Shown here: piece by piece, positions 49,701-59,281 of the stretch | Layout: every line of letters starts with the position of its first letter | Numbering within the stretch: position 1 is the first letter of the stretch | DNA from: Macrosoma leucophasiata | Taxonomy: Eukaryota; Arthropoda; Insecta; Lepidoptera; Hedylidae | Direction: 5' to 3' | DNA: 64,000 nt | NCBI GenBank assembly: GCA_036365455.1 | Contig: JAWQUS010000002.1 | Coordinates: 7,192,001-7,256,000, forward strand | The notes under the pieces: model-generated | Told to the model about the DNA's origin: nothing | Databases searched by the model: none | Seen by the model: the letters and a program-made list of their open reading frames with translations, nothing else | Translations under genes and position numbers: made by a program

Positions 49701-50349
49701 CCGAATCAGGGTTGTTAAAGCCGTCGCATATGACACCAAATCCAACATTTGCAGTTATCTCCATAGTGTACTTCTCATAGAACTCCGTAAAGTTTATCGA
49801 CTCTCCATTTAAATATGCCTCGTCAATGTACACCAATGCTTGGTTAGATATTTCCTCAACTAACGGATAAACAGTTTTCAATTTATGTGCCGTAATTGTT
49901 GGTGTCAATTTGTTGCGCAACTTTTTCCACGCTTGTCCATGTAAATTGAATAGATGCTTCGATGAAGGACCATCCGAGACGTCAGAGAATACGCCATGCG
50001 ATTGAAAATATTCAAAATCGTTTATCATAACCCTCTTTATAATCTCCAGGTCATGAAGGGAAAGCACTGGCTTATGAAAACAGAACATCCCTATATACGG
50101 TATATGTTTAAATTTAAAATAATTATCACAATAAAGCTGAAAAAAATGCGATTTTCCTTGTATTGCATCTCGAATATTGCCGAAAGGCAAAATTGTCTCC
50201 GGACAAAGGATGCCTTTTATGAACCAATACGAGTATACATATTGAAACCATAAATAAATGAACACAAAAATAGCACATGGTAGGATAAGTAATTCATTTT
50301 CTATTATCACCATTACGATTAAACTTATTAATCTAAGTTCAACCCACAT
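43580..50349 (-). CDS. CYP6-like cytochrome P450 (copy 1), probably disrupted, gene span
   Basis: Minus-strand P450 of the insect CYP3 clan: membrane anchor, helix C motif WKKLR, I-helix AGYETSATT, K-helix ETLR, PERF motif, heme loop FGEGPRKCLG with the Cys ligand, and a normal C-terminus. The three 3' exons have the same lengths (231, 252, 164) as those of copy 2. Problems: the 5' exon ends in phase 2, the second exon shows the expected NIFRKLRLNLK segment in one frame and VDTKIISFFSRMVHEIV in another, and that exon ends in phase 0 where the next needs one base. A 1.26 kb mariner lies between them. Either an exon was missed or the gene is dying. As a microsomal monooxygenase it would oxidise small hydrophobic substrates; the substrate is unknown. 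Confidence 0.75.
44884..45154 (+). repeat. MITE D copy
   Basis: AGAGCAACACGGGCCACCGG at the left end, degenerate right end. It lies in an intron of P450 copy 1. Confidence 0.7.
45379..45630 (-). CDS. P450 copy 1, K-helix and heme exon
   Basis: 252 bases. ETLRKHPPLRVLFRECTKDY, VIDKGTT-like strand (MIDKGTTLFVP), MDPELFANPEVFDPERFSP, WMPFGEGPRKCLG with the axial Cys. Acceptor TTCAACAG, donor TTGG|GTGAGT. Confidence 0.92.
45924..46154 (-). CDS. P450 copy 1, I-helix exon
   Basis: 231 bases. EFTFTMTDLESNAILYMLAG, YETSATTGQLAAYELACNP, IQDKVRAEVRRVLAKYDGQC. Acceptor ACCTATAG, donor ATG|GTAAGT. Confidence 0.88.
46200..46400 (-). repeat. tRNA-related SINE, reverse
   Basis: The reverse complement carries GCCTCAATAGCCTAGTGG and CCTGCGTTCGATCTCC as boxes; it sits between P450 copy 1 and the mariner. 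Confidence 0.5.
46538..47799 (-). mobile_element. Mariner transposon, 1262 bp
   Basis: Terminal inverted repeats start GGTTGGGGAAAAAG on the left and end CTTTTTCCCCAACT on the right, flanked by TA on both sides (46536-46537, 47800-47801). The length is normal for a full-size mariner. It lies in an intron of P450 copy 1, with the transposase on the minus strand. Confidence 0.93.
46612..47620 (-). pseudogene. Mariner transposase, inactive
   Basis: Reading on the minus strand: N-terminal helix-turn-helix region (EILYILKFYYKKGKNARQAA), second DNA-binding region (HISSYDVAEELRIDHKTVL), then the catalytic triad: LITGDEKWI, FHHDNARPH and YSPDLAPSDFHLF, the D,D34D pattern of mariners. Two frame changes (near 47400 and near 47150) and one in-frame TGA at about 46861 break it, so this copy cannot make its own transposase, although it is only lightly decayed. 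Confidence 0.9.
48417..48620 (-). CDS. P450 copy 1, internal exon with frame conflict
   Basis: FFSRMVHEIVIFRNKHDYKR then NDYLQSFIDL matches the helix F-G/H region of CYP6-type enzymes; donor AAAG|GTATTT. Upstream the expected IAFLAPNIFRKLRLNLK appears one frame away and meets TGA, so a small indel is likely. The 5' border is approximate. Confidence 0.6.
48985..49135 (+). repeat. Repeat A copy, partial
   Basis: GGCAAACAAGCATGCAATTC to GCCACCCCTG; the second half is lost. In a P450 copy 1 intron, with another partial copy at 45236-45357. Confidence 0.65.
49195..49290. repeat. G-rich low-complexity tract
   Basis: AGGGGAGAAGCGAGGG and GGTGAGGTGTGGTG repeats, almost C-free on this strand; in a P450 copy 1 intron. 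Confidence 0.65.
49652..50349 (-). CDS. P450 copy 1, exon 1 (N-terminal half)
   Basis: 232 codons plus two bases, donor ATTG|GTGAGT. N-terminal anchor (ELLILPCAIFVFIYLWFQYV), GMFCFHKPVLSLHDLEII, helix C region GQAWKKLRNKLTPT, NVGFGVICDGFNNPDSEF. Start at the first Met; Met at residue 13 is also possible. Confidence 0.85.
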
Positions 50350-50846
50350 AAAATTCTATGTCAAGCACTGTGACACAATATATACGACTAAAACTTTTCT
50401 AAGACTTAACCATATTAGTTGCTGAAATCTTTTATATCTGCGAGGTACGAGTGTGTTTAAATACCAAATACCTACAAAAGTTTGTGTAGGTATGTATGAT
50501 ATCTAAACTAAAACTTAAGGTTTGAAGGTTACGAACTATGATAGTGATCATCTGATTTTATTCAAAAGATTATCTACATTATTTAATACAATTCTAGTTC
50601 CAAGCAAAGGAACTGGTTGCCCAGCGCTGAGTGTAATATTACACGAACCACTTGGTGCCACTTTTGACCTCTCCATTATTCAAAGCCTATTTAAACCTAA
50701 ATACTTGAAACTACGTGTATTTATTTATAACCCAATTTCTCCGAAACGGCTTGACCGATTTTTATCCTTTTATTTGGTGCACTATTATTTTGTTATAAAA
50801 TCAGTATATTTTTTCTAAAAAGTTTTTTACACTCATCATCTGTAAT

Positions 50847-51039
50847 TCTATACTAATATTATAAAGAGGAAACATTTGTGTTTTTGTATGTATGTTTATA
50901 ACGTATCCACACAAAAAATACTATACTGATTTCAAAACATCTACCTATCAATTTCATTATTAGAAAGCTGCATCTTCACTGAATGACATAATAATATAAC
51001 ATTCATTGCACCCGTGCGAAGCCGGGTCGAGCCTCTAGT
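50847..51039 (+). mobile_element. Non-autonomous Helitron, 193 bp
   Basis: Begins TCTATACTAATATTATAAAG and ends GCGAAGCCGGGTCGAGCCTCTAGT-like, with CTAGT at 51035-51039; a widely repeated lepidopteran pattern. Confidence 0.6.
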
Positions 51040-51225
51040 AATCTATAAAGTAACTAAGATCTACACTATCATATCATATTCAAAATTCTATTGTTATCAT
51101 TTTCATAAATATTTTACAATTCTTAATTTAATCCATAATCTCGTTTTAAATTATCTCTCAAATTTGATTAGATATTTTTAATAGATTTATGTTTATTTAA
51201 TTATCCATACCTATTATTTAAAAAA

Positions 51226-51772
51226 CCGGTCAAGTGCGTGTTGGACCACGCGCAGTGTAGGCTTTCTCAGTTTTTAAGTTTGATTAATATAATGAAAAAA
51301 ATATATATTTTCTATAAAGTTGTTAAAAAATTTCGACTATTACATTTGGTCGACTATTACTCGCAAAGTTGTAAAGCCAACCTAGGTGCTGTAATGTTCG
51401 AATTTCTAACAACAACCGTTAAGTTGGTAGAGGGGGGAGACACTTGGATCTTTAAAGCTTAATAAGGCACGAATAGTTAACTATATACATTTTAGCACAC
51501 CCCTAACATTTTTGAAAGACCTATCCAACGATATCTTACACTATATAGAAAACGAAAAATATCCGCGCGTTAAATGTAGGGGAGGTACCCTAAATCAATT
51601 TATTTTTCATGTTTTTACTCTCCCACTTTGTCGGCGTAATTAAGGTGTATACTTGTGCCAAATTTCAAGTCTCTAGTACCAATAGTTTTTGCGCTTAACC
51701 GCGGACGGATAGACAGACAGACGGACATGGCGCAACTATAAGGGTTCCTTGTTTACTACGGAACCCTAAAAA
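51226..51772 (+). mobile_element. MITE-like element ending in TACGGAACCCTAAAA
   Basis: Starts AAAACCGGTCAAGTGCGTGT and ends AACTATAAGGGTTCC..TACGGAACCCTAAAA, a pattern I know from many insect genomes. It has no coding capacity. Confidence 0.5.
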
Positions 51773-51814
51773 TTGATATGACATAGTGTAACTACAGATT
51801 GTCATAATAGATAT

Positions 51815-52600
51815 TATTTAACACTAGCGACCCACCCCGACTTGATCCATGCCGTGATGCAACAGTGTGACGAGTATAGATACCTGGGTAACGCGATTAG
51901 TAAATTCGGTAGTCTGGAGATTAACATACAGCACCGCGTATCTGCTGCATGGCATGAGCTTACTGGATTCACTTCTGATAGTCGAATGCCTGCTAAACTC
52001 AAAAGGATAATTTAAAAATCAATGATTAGACCAGTCCTGACATACAGAAGTGAGACGTGGGCTCTAAAGCAAAAACCATGTAAGTAACATACAAGTTGCC
52101 GCGATGAAAATGCTGAGATGTTTGTGCGGCGTGACCAGGCTCGATAAAATAACGTAACGAGTTATTTAAATCAATTATTTAACTTTAATATAAAATTAAT
52201 TTAAATCAATTATTTAACTTTAATTTTTTAATTAAAATGTTTATTTTTATTATTTTTTTATCTTTAGCAGGATTACCCCCCTTTTTAGGATTTTTTCCTA
52301 AATGAATAATTATCAATTTCATAATATTAAATAATCAATATATTATTTCTTTTATATTTATTATAATAAGATTAAACCTACGTATCGTTGACAAATTACA
52401 GGAGAACCGGCTATGATGGTACGGTGACAAAGGAGACCATCTGAGAACATCGGCAACACGACAGATACTGGGATAGAGCGAAGTGTATTAAGAACAGTCT
52501 GAAAGCAGATCCCGTCATTATACGGGACAAACGCTAGGAAGAAGAACCCGCCCCGGCTTTGCACGACTACAATGTAGGTTGTTACAGGTATCATGTTTGT
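51815..52600 (+). mobile_element. RTE-type LINE fragment interrupted by mitochondrial DNA
   Basis: The + strand encodes QCDEYRYLGNAISKFGSLEI, HRVSAAWHELTG, MIRPVLTYRSETWALK and CGVTRLDKI up to about 52150, and continues after 52378 with IVDKLQENRLRWYGH, the next block of the same protein. The two halves are separated by a block of ND2-like mitochondrial sequence. Confidence 0.75.
52162..52377 (+). other. NUMT: fragment of mitochondrial ND2
   Basis: Read with the invertebrate mitochondrial code, 52220-52376 gives LIKMFIFIIFLSLAGLPPF then LGFFPKWMIINF, with TGA read as Trp and AGA as Ser. GLPPFLGFFPKW is a hallmark of insect NADH dehydrogenase subunit 2. The base composition (about 85% AT) is also mitochondrial. 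A block of about 27 bases near the left end is present twice (52163-52190, 52199-52226). Confidence 0.88.
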
Positions 52601-52906
52601 TGTTTTATAACAATAAATTTAAGTTCAAGTTCTATTGAAATTACTTTGTTTTTTTTGACTAAGTTAATTTTTTTGAACATGTTTATGTACATAAGTTAAA
52701 TACTTTTTGCGTGATATTTAATTATTTGTTGGTTGGCTCAATGTACGTAAACATAATTATTAGCGTGTAAAAAAAAAGTAAATTTTCTTATCACGGAAAT
52801 TAGTTAAGTTTAACAATTTCTCTCCAGTCGGTGCGGATGACGAATCTTTCTCTTTGGTGGGTAGTTCGATGTCGAAAAGGAGATAGTGGTATGAGATCAA
52901 ACCATC

Positions 52907-53188
52907 AACACGCGCCACCGGCCTCGGCGGACTGGAGAGGAGTAGCCATAGCGTTTATTACATATGCAAAACAGTCGGTCATTTTTTGCGGGGGGAAATG
53001 CGTACGACACACACGCACACTACAAAAATCGTCTATTACTACGATACTCACACCTTGACTTTAACAAAATACAAAAACAATATCACGCACACATTTAAAC
53101 ATCTAAGGGACAGGTATAGGCCCATTTGGGCTTGTAGTTTGACTGAGGGGAAAGCATGCATATGGCTACTCCCCTTCGATGTTGCTCT
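52907..53188 (-). repeat. MITE D copy
   Basis: CGCCACCGGCCTCGGCGGAC at the left, GATGTTGCTCT at the right; immediately followed by repeat A. Confidence 0.65.
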
Positions 53189-53234
53189 ATGGATCAAACA
53201 GATCAGCAGAGCACTCACAATTTATTTTTAATAT

Positions 53235-53498
53235 TATGAAGTGGCAAACAAGTATAGTTTACATTGATGGTAAGTAATACTGTAGGCTATAAACATCTAC
53301 ATGAAACTGGAGATTTCAATGTAGATGCGTTGCCACTCCTGAGGTCTACGGTATTATGCCTCTGTGCCGGAAATTACAGGGAGTACATTACCAAATGACC
53401 AGAACACGATAGTGCCGAACACCACCATTGAGCGGCAAGTAGATTTGATGCGGTGGTGCCTACGGCCACGAACTCCGTCATTGAAGCTCTACCACCAG
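53235..53498 (+). repeat. Repeat A copy
   Basis: GTGGCAAACAAGTATAG to CTACCACCAGT. Confidence 0.75.
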
Positions 53499-53926
53499 TC
53501 GCAATTGTAGAGGCGTAAACATACTCACGAAGTAACACAGAATCCGCACAGGATCTAATGTTCTAAACCATCAGTAAGCCCTCTTTCGTAAACAACTCGA
53601 ACGGCGCATCTTTTTAAGGAATCAAGCTGGTATTTAAGAACTCCTTTACAGATAAGAACTATTTCGAATGGGTTTTCACTTGAGCTTCATAGAGCTGTAG
53701 TAGTTGCATCGACGTAAAATACTGTCTAATTTTATTAACCACGCCCCGCTTCTTGAATGACAGATTGACCTTGCACTCTTTATGATGCCGAAATCGTACT
53801 TCATTCCATATGTTGATGAGAGACCATGGCAGAACAAAGCGCTGGAGGTAGAAGGTAGATACACTAGCGTTAATTGAACACGCTGCCCTTCTACTCCGAA
53901 AATAAATCAAGTACTCAACAATTAAT

Positions 53927-54167
53927 ATTGCACATCGAGCCTGCGAAAGAGACGATCGGCTCGTTTCGACTTTGTAGAGCGTTATCTCTGTTGCACACTG
54001 CCTACGTAAGCACTGACAGTTCGGTATTGGTCAAAACTTGATCAAAATGGTCGACAAACGTCAAATAGGTATGGTCGACAAACGTCAAATAGGTATGGTG
54101 CGAAAGAGATAACGCTCTACAGACCCGAAATAAGCCGAAGTCTCCGTCCTAGGTTCGATATGCAATA
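53927..54167. repeat. MITE B copy
   Basis: Ends ATTGCACATCGAGC and GTTCGATATGCAAT; an internal unit of 26 bases (ATGGTCGACAAACGTC..) is doubled at 54049-54099. Confidence 0.75.
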
Positions 54168-54211
54168 TTTGTTGAACACTGTAATCGGAGTTACAGTACC
54201 CTACAATAGTA

Positions 54212-54872
54212 ATTGCACATAGAGCCTACGAAAGAGATAATCCCCTAGTTTCGACTTCGTAAAGCGTTATCTTGCTTCACACTGTCTACGTAAACACTAA
54301 TCTAATAGAAATAAAACTATTTTTACGGATTTATCTCGCGTATATTAAACTAAAATGATTTTTAAAATCAACCCGACGTTTCGGTCGCTTTTCAGCTTCC
54401 GTGGTCCCGGGCAGACTGAGGTGACATTTGTCTGACAGAAGTTTGAAAAATTATATGTAGCTACCTCCATCGATTTCTAAACGCCTTGCGTAGCGTTCAG
54501 GATTAACACAATAATTACTTATGGTATCTTGAGGTCTTGCAGACTGCTGCGGCTGGGATTTAATCTTGCTAAGTATGGGATCCCATGATGTTGATAATCG
54601 CCATCCATCTTCTCTATTGAAATTTGGGTGTTTTTTAATTTCAATAGCCCTAGGTTTGTGTTCTCTAGCGAGTATTTGAATTTTATCAAACCGGATGTAA
54701 TGGTTTGGCTTATCCGCTATGTGTTCACAGACTAATCTAATAGCCGGACTATTGATCAAAACTAGATCAAAATGGTCGACAACCATCAAATAGGTACGTT
54801 GTGTGCGAAAAAGATAACGCTCTACAGAGCCGAAATTATGCGAAGTTTCTCTCCTATGGTCAATGTGTAATA
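54212..54872. repeat. MITE B copy split by a Penelope-like element
   Basis: ATTGCACATAGAGCC at the left and CAATGTGTAAT at the right; about 227 bases of MITE remain after removing the insertion. Confidence 0.7.
54309..54730 (-). mobile_element. Penelope-like element, 3' fragment
   Basis: A minus-strand open frame at 54451-54789 encodes ADKPNHYIRFDKIQILARE and AIEIKKHPNFNREDGWRLST, the C-terminal endonuclease-region pattern of Penelope-like elements. The adjacent AACCCGACGTTTCGGTC and CCGTGGTCCCGGGCAG are common in their 3' regions. Direct repeats of 13 bases (54296-54308, 54731-54743) flank it inside a MITE. Confidence 0.75.
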
Positions 54873-55314
54873 TATTTTGCTGCGTATTGTAATTAAGTTA
54901 TTCTTTGAAAGTTCTGAAGACCAATATAAAAAAGGTAATTAAGATTGGCCTACTGGATATTTTTTTAAAGAAAAAAAATGTCCTTCGTTACCAACTACAG
55001 AAAATGATAGGATACGAAATAAACTCACAAAAAACGAAATATTTTATTTAATATAAATTAACTTATTGTTCAACATACAACATGACTTCGTTTTAAATAG
55101 CTGGGAGAAACAAGGATAGTCACCGCCTGTACTCATAAGCCATTTACAAATAACGCACTTATTGTACCTACATTTAATTTTCTGATCAGCTGTTTCCTTC
55201 TAAGAGCAACAGTGGCGTAGCTATGAGAAGGCAGCCCGTACCGGGTGCCACCTATTTCGGAGTGAAATTGACAGTGAATTGTTATAATAGTTATAATATG
55301 TAGGATAAAAACTA

Positions 55315-55598
55315 AATAGACAAAAACACTAAAAAGCGAAAAATAAACTCAATTACTTTAATATGAGCTACGTACCTACCTACTCATAGGTTTGAAGTCG
55401 GTGCCAAGGCAATAGTGCGCTTCAAATAGCCGTATTTGATAACTTAACATAGTAGGTACTGCAACACCTCAACATTAGTCCTAACGCGCGGGCCGCACTA
55501 TTGGCTTGGCACCGACTTCAAACCTATGAGTAGGTAGGTACGTAGCCCATATTAAAGTAATTGATTTTATTTTTCGCTTTTTAGTGTTTTTGTCTATT
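55315..55598. repeat. Foldback element with ~105-base arms
   Basis: Left arm 55315-55420, right arm 55494-55598 (CTACCTACTCATAGGTTTGA against TCAAACCTATGAGTAGGTAG). A piece of the same arm lies at 8805-8850. Confidence 0.85.
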
Positions 55599-55890
55599 CA
55601 ATTTTGAATTTTTTTAAGGAGTTTTTTTTAGTTTTACAATAATTATTTATTGCTTTTCAGTGGTGTAACTATTATTAATATTAAGTATTACAGTAAAAGT
55701 AGGTAGGTATTTCAACAACGAAAGTACTATCTATAGTCTTTAGCATCAGTTCTAGAGGTCTATAATAGCGGCTTTTCTGGAACGGCAACGAACCGCTATT
55801 GAACTCTAATAGCAGTTTCGAAAACTATCTATTCCAGTAGCTGGTTTTTAGGCAGTCAAGCAAAAGGCTAATTTAAAGTGTAGTGATATT

Positions 55891-56370
55891 ATCATCATCA
55901 CTTTAATCATCATCACCTCAATCATCGTCACCTCCATCATCATCACCTCCATCATAATCACCTACATCATCACCTTCATCATTATCACCTCCATCATCAT
56001 GACCCCCATCATCATCATCACCTTGATCATCATCTCCTCCATCATCATCCCCTCCATCATAATCATCTTCATCATCACCTCTATCATTTTCACCTCCATC
56101 ATCATCACCTCCATCATCATCACCTCCATCGTCATCACCATCATCACCACCATCATCATCACCATCACCACCACCATCATCATCACCATCATCACCACTG
56201 TCATCATCACCTCTCATCATTACCACCTCTTTCAACATCATCACCTCCACCATCATCACCTCCATCATCATCACCTCCATCATCACCACGGTCTTCATCA
56301 CCTCTCATAATTACCACCTCTATCAACATCATCACCTCCGCCATCATCACCTCCATCATCATCTCCTTTC
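55891..56370. repeat. (ATC)n-type array with CACCTCC phasing
   Basis: CATCATCATCACCTC units of mostly 12, 15 and 18 bases. It is open in several frames on both strands (Asp/Gly-, Ile- and Met-rich translations), all artefacts of the repeat. Confidence 0.9.
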
Positions 56371-56967
56371 AAGTGTGCTGTGAAATTTGAGTAGTTCAAG
56401 ATCCCATAATCACATCTTGACATGGTGACAATGGGCCCACCTGTGAGGTATTCACCCTTCAAACAAAAAACATGTCCAAATCGGTACAGGCATTTTCGAA
56501 CAATAACGGTTATAATAACAATGTTTTAAACAAACGAGTAACTATTATTAGTATTATTACAGTAAAAGTAGGTATTTCAACTTAGAAGGTACCATATATA
56601 GTCTTCATCATCAGTTCCACTTCATCAAATTGTGCCTTCCGAAAGCAAACACACGGAACAATGTTATTATTATAAAAAATATCGAAAATCTTTCAAGTGT
56701 GCTATGAAATTTGAAGAGTTCCCTCGATTTCCCCAGGATCCCATCATCACATATTGACATGGTTACAATGGGACCAACTGGGAGGCACACCCTTTCGATC
56801 GAAACCAAAATTATCAAAATCGGTACAGGCGTTTTCGAATTATCGGGGAAAATACATAAAAAAAAAAGATTCGGACGAATTGAGAACCTCCTTCTTTTTT
56901 CGAAGTTGATTAAAAAGCAGCCTATAAACATTTTCAGGACTAAACAGAAAATAATCAACAATAACAC

Positions 56968-57301
56968 TTAGCCTGGGTTGCACCACGATATTTGTTAAAG
57001 TTAAATTTATTGTAACATTTCACATCCTTCTCTTATTTTATTTATTTATTTATTCTTTATTGCATCAATAAAATATCGGTACAAATGGCGGACTTAACGC
57101 TTAAAGCGCTCTCTGCCAGTCAACCATTGGTAGTTAAAAAAAATTGTTGGCGGTGCTTACAAAAAAAATAAACTAATAAATCGAGATATTCAGTTGGAAT
57201 GGTACAATTAAATACAAAAATAAATATATTATAGAAACCAAAATAAATATTTAAATTATTTCTATACATACGTAATACACAAATAAATAACTATCATATA
57301 A

Positions 57302-57340
<39 letters not shown>

Positions 57341-57598
57341 ACATAATAATATACATAAATAGCATTATACCTTAAACAGAAATTAAATTAACACAGTGAT
57401 ATAATACATGATAAAAGTAATGATGATGATATTGCGGATTTAAGGTTTAAGAAAGTGTTCTTTGATTCTTTTCTTAAAAGCCTGTTTTGTAGTAAGTCTA
57501 CGGATATCTATTATTATTTTCACAGATTTCTTTAAGTAAGAGAAGGATGTGAAATGTTACAATAACTTTAACAAGTATCGTGGTACAACCCAGGCTAA
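56968..57598. repeat. MITE with ~60-base inverted ends split by a TTTATTTA-tailed insertion
   Basis: Left end 56968-57035 (GCCTGGGTTGCACCACGATA), right end 57538-57598. Between them is a retroelement-like tail (TTATTTATTTATTTATTC). Short relatives at 48228-48350 and 60845-60905. Confidence 0.75.
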
Positions 57599-57888
57599 GG
57601 TTCTATTTCACCGACCGATTTTGAATATAAACTTAGATAACGTTACTAACAGTATCGTTTTTAAAAGTTAGTATAAAAACTGACATTTAACATTATCAAA
57701 TATACATAATATCTAACAAGTGGTGAACCAAAAATGTTTTAACTTGGAGTTAAAGCTCAAGTTTAACTTTAAACTCGATTAATACTTTGGTGAAATCCAG
57801 CTTTAGGCATATACACGTTGCACATTTGTACAGCCATTTACAAACTTTCGTATTTATAATATTAGTCAAATGGATTTTCTTAAAGTTA

Positions 57889-58168
57889 CTGGTGGCAGAG
57901 CTCCAGTGACGTAGCTCGGAGCGGGCGCAGGCACCGCCGCATTACCTATACTTGTCGCTAAATGGTAGTGTTCAGCACTATCGTGTTCCGGTCATATCAT
58001 TCGGTAACAGAGGCATAACACCTTAGGCCACAGGAGTGGTAACGCATCTGCATTTTGACCTTGGTCTTTGTGTGGGTATAGGCTGCAGTCATCAATTAAC
58101 ATCAATCGGTAGTAAAATAAATCTATGCTATACTGCATGCTTTTTTACCACTTCAATTACATAAAAAA
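57889..58168 (-). repeat. Repeat A copy, reverse
   Basis: ACTGGTGGCAGAGCTCCAGT to CATGCTTTTTTACCACTTC. Confidence 0.75.
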
Positions 58169-58559
58169 AAGGTTTAGATTTTTAAGTAATACAATAACAG
58201 CACCTGATACCACGCATACTACGCCATTGAGGAGCAAACTTTACTAGCAAATATTGCTAGTTTTAAATAAGCTTCGTCTTCAACGTGCAACGAGAATAAA
58301 GCACAGGGGGGTGGGGTGTTTGAGGGTTCAAACACCCCAATTAGAAAATCGAGATATAATCATAATACATGAACTGCAATCACATGTTTATGTAATCAAT
58401 ATTATTTATTTAACAAAAAAGTATCCTTCTGTCCATATCCTACGCACGCATACTCAGTCTACTCACATAAAACACAAACCTCACACACGTACACTGTGTT
58501 GAGTAACTTGCGTAACACTGCTTTAATTTAATACTCTCTAGTAATAAGATTCATTTACA

Positions 58560-58819
58560 CAATTTTTATACTTAAAAGTCAATGCCACTTTTGTTGTAAT
58601 TTTATAACTCAACGGGCTCATCTATCCAAACCAAATGTTTAGGCTTTGTTTATGAAGTTTGCACAAAATCGGTAGAGCGGTTCTTCATTTATCACTATTT
58701 TTTAACAAATTAATTTAATAAATGACGGATCATTTTGTAAATGGGTAGACTATATTTTATTATGATAGCAGTAATGTTGGTAACATTGCACCCATGTGAA
58801 GCCGGGGCGGACCGCTAGT
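58560..58819 (+). mobile_element. Helitron-like 3' end
   Basis: Ends GAAGCCGGGGCGGACCGCTAGT (in two parts: GAAGCCGGGGCGG, ACCGCTAGT) with CTAGT at 58815-58819. The 5' limit is not clear. Confidence 0.45.
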
Positions 58820-59117
58820 TTATAGTAAAATGCACGTCACAACGAGTTCTATCGAACTTAGTGAGACTAGCATTTTATTTTGAATAGACGTAAGTCTCAT
58901 TTTCGTTTGTATTGACTGTTCACCAAATGGGTGACCATAATTTACTTAATTGCAAACGATTTTGGGATAAAACATTACCTATACTAAAGATGCCTAAAAT
59001 CAATTTGGTTCGGTCAGAGTGGGCGTTTATTACGTTACACATTGTACAATATGAAGCAAACCTTCCCACAAGCTTTGGCTTAGAAGATTTTGTTATCCGT
59101 GAAGAAATCCAAAGTAT

Positions 59118-59281
59118 TTATATTTTCTTTAGGTTGAGCCAAACATCGCCGTCTACTGTGTACGCCAACGTCGATGTTCTTAACTTCAATGGGATTCGGG
59201 TACGCTCATCCAAACACAATTCGTATTTATCCAACAACTTCACCAGAGCCATCTTTGACTGTACGTACCCTTGACGTATAC
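59118..59281 (-). CDS. P450 copy 2, last exon
   Basis: 164 bases. IRQGYVQSKMALVKLLDKYE, RIPLKLRTSTLAYTVDGDVW, ending NLKKI and stop. Acceptor ACGTTTTAG. Confidence 0.9.

Larger units (their letters stand above)
50350..59117. other. Repeat-rich region between the two P450 copies
   Basis: No cellular exon found. Contents are the Helitron, MITE, NUMT, LINE, Penelope-like, foldback and trinucleotide entries; 56400-56960 and 58170-58560 hold nothing I recognise. Confidence 0.55.

Noticed and set aside
54451..54789. Possible host gene (112 codons)
   Set aside because: Sequence pattern and flanking direct repeats fit a Penelope-like fragment.
55918..56310. Long open frames of Asp/Gly, Met/Val and Ile/Ser composition
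   Set aside because: They are translations of the (ATC)n-type array in different frames.
58912..59274. 120-codon + strand open frame starting MTVHQMGDHNL
   Set aside because: Antisense shadow of the last exon of P450 copy 2; the same applies to 59420-59872, 45406-45657 and 61370-61558.
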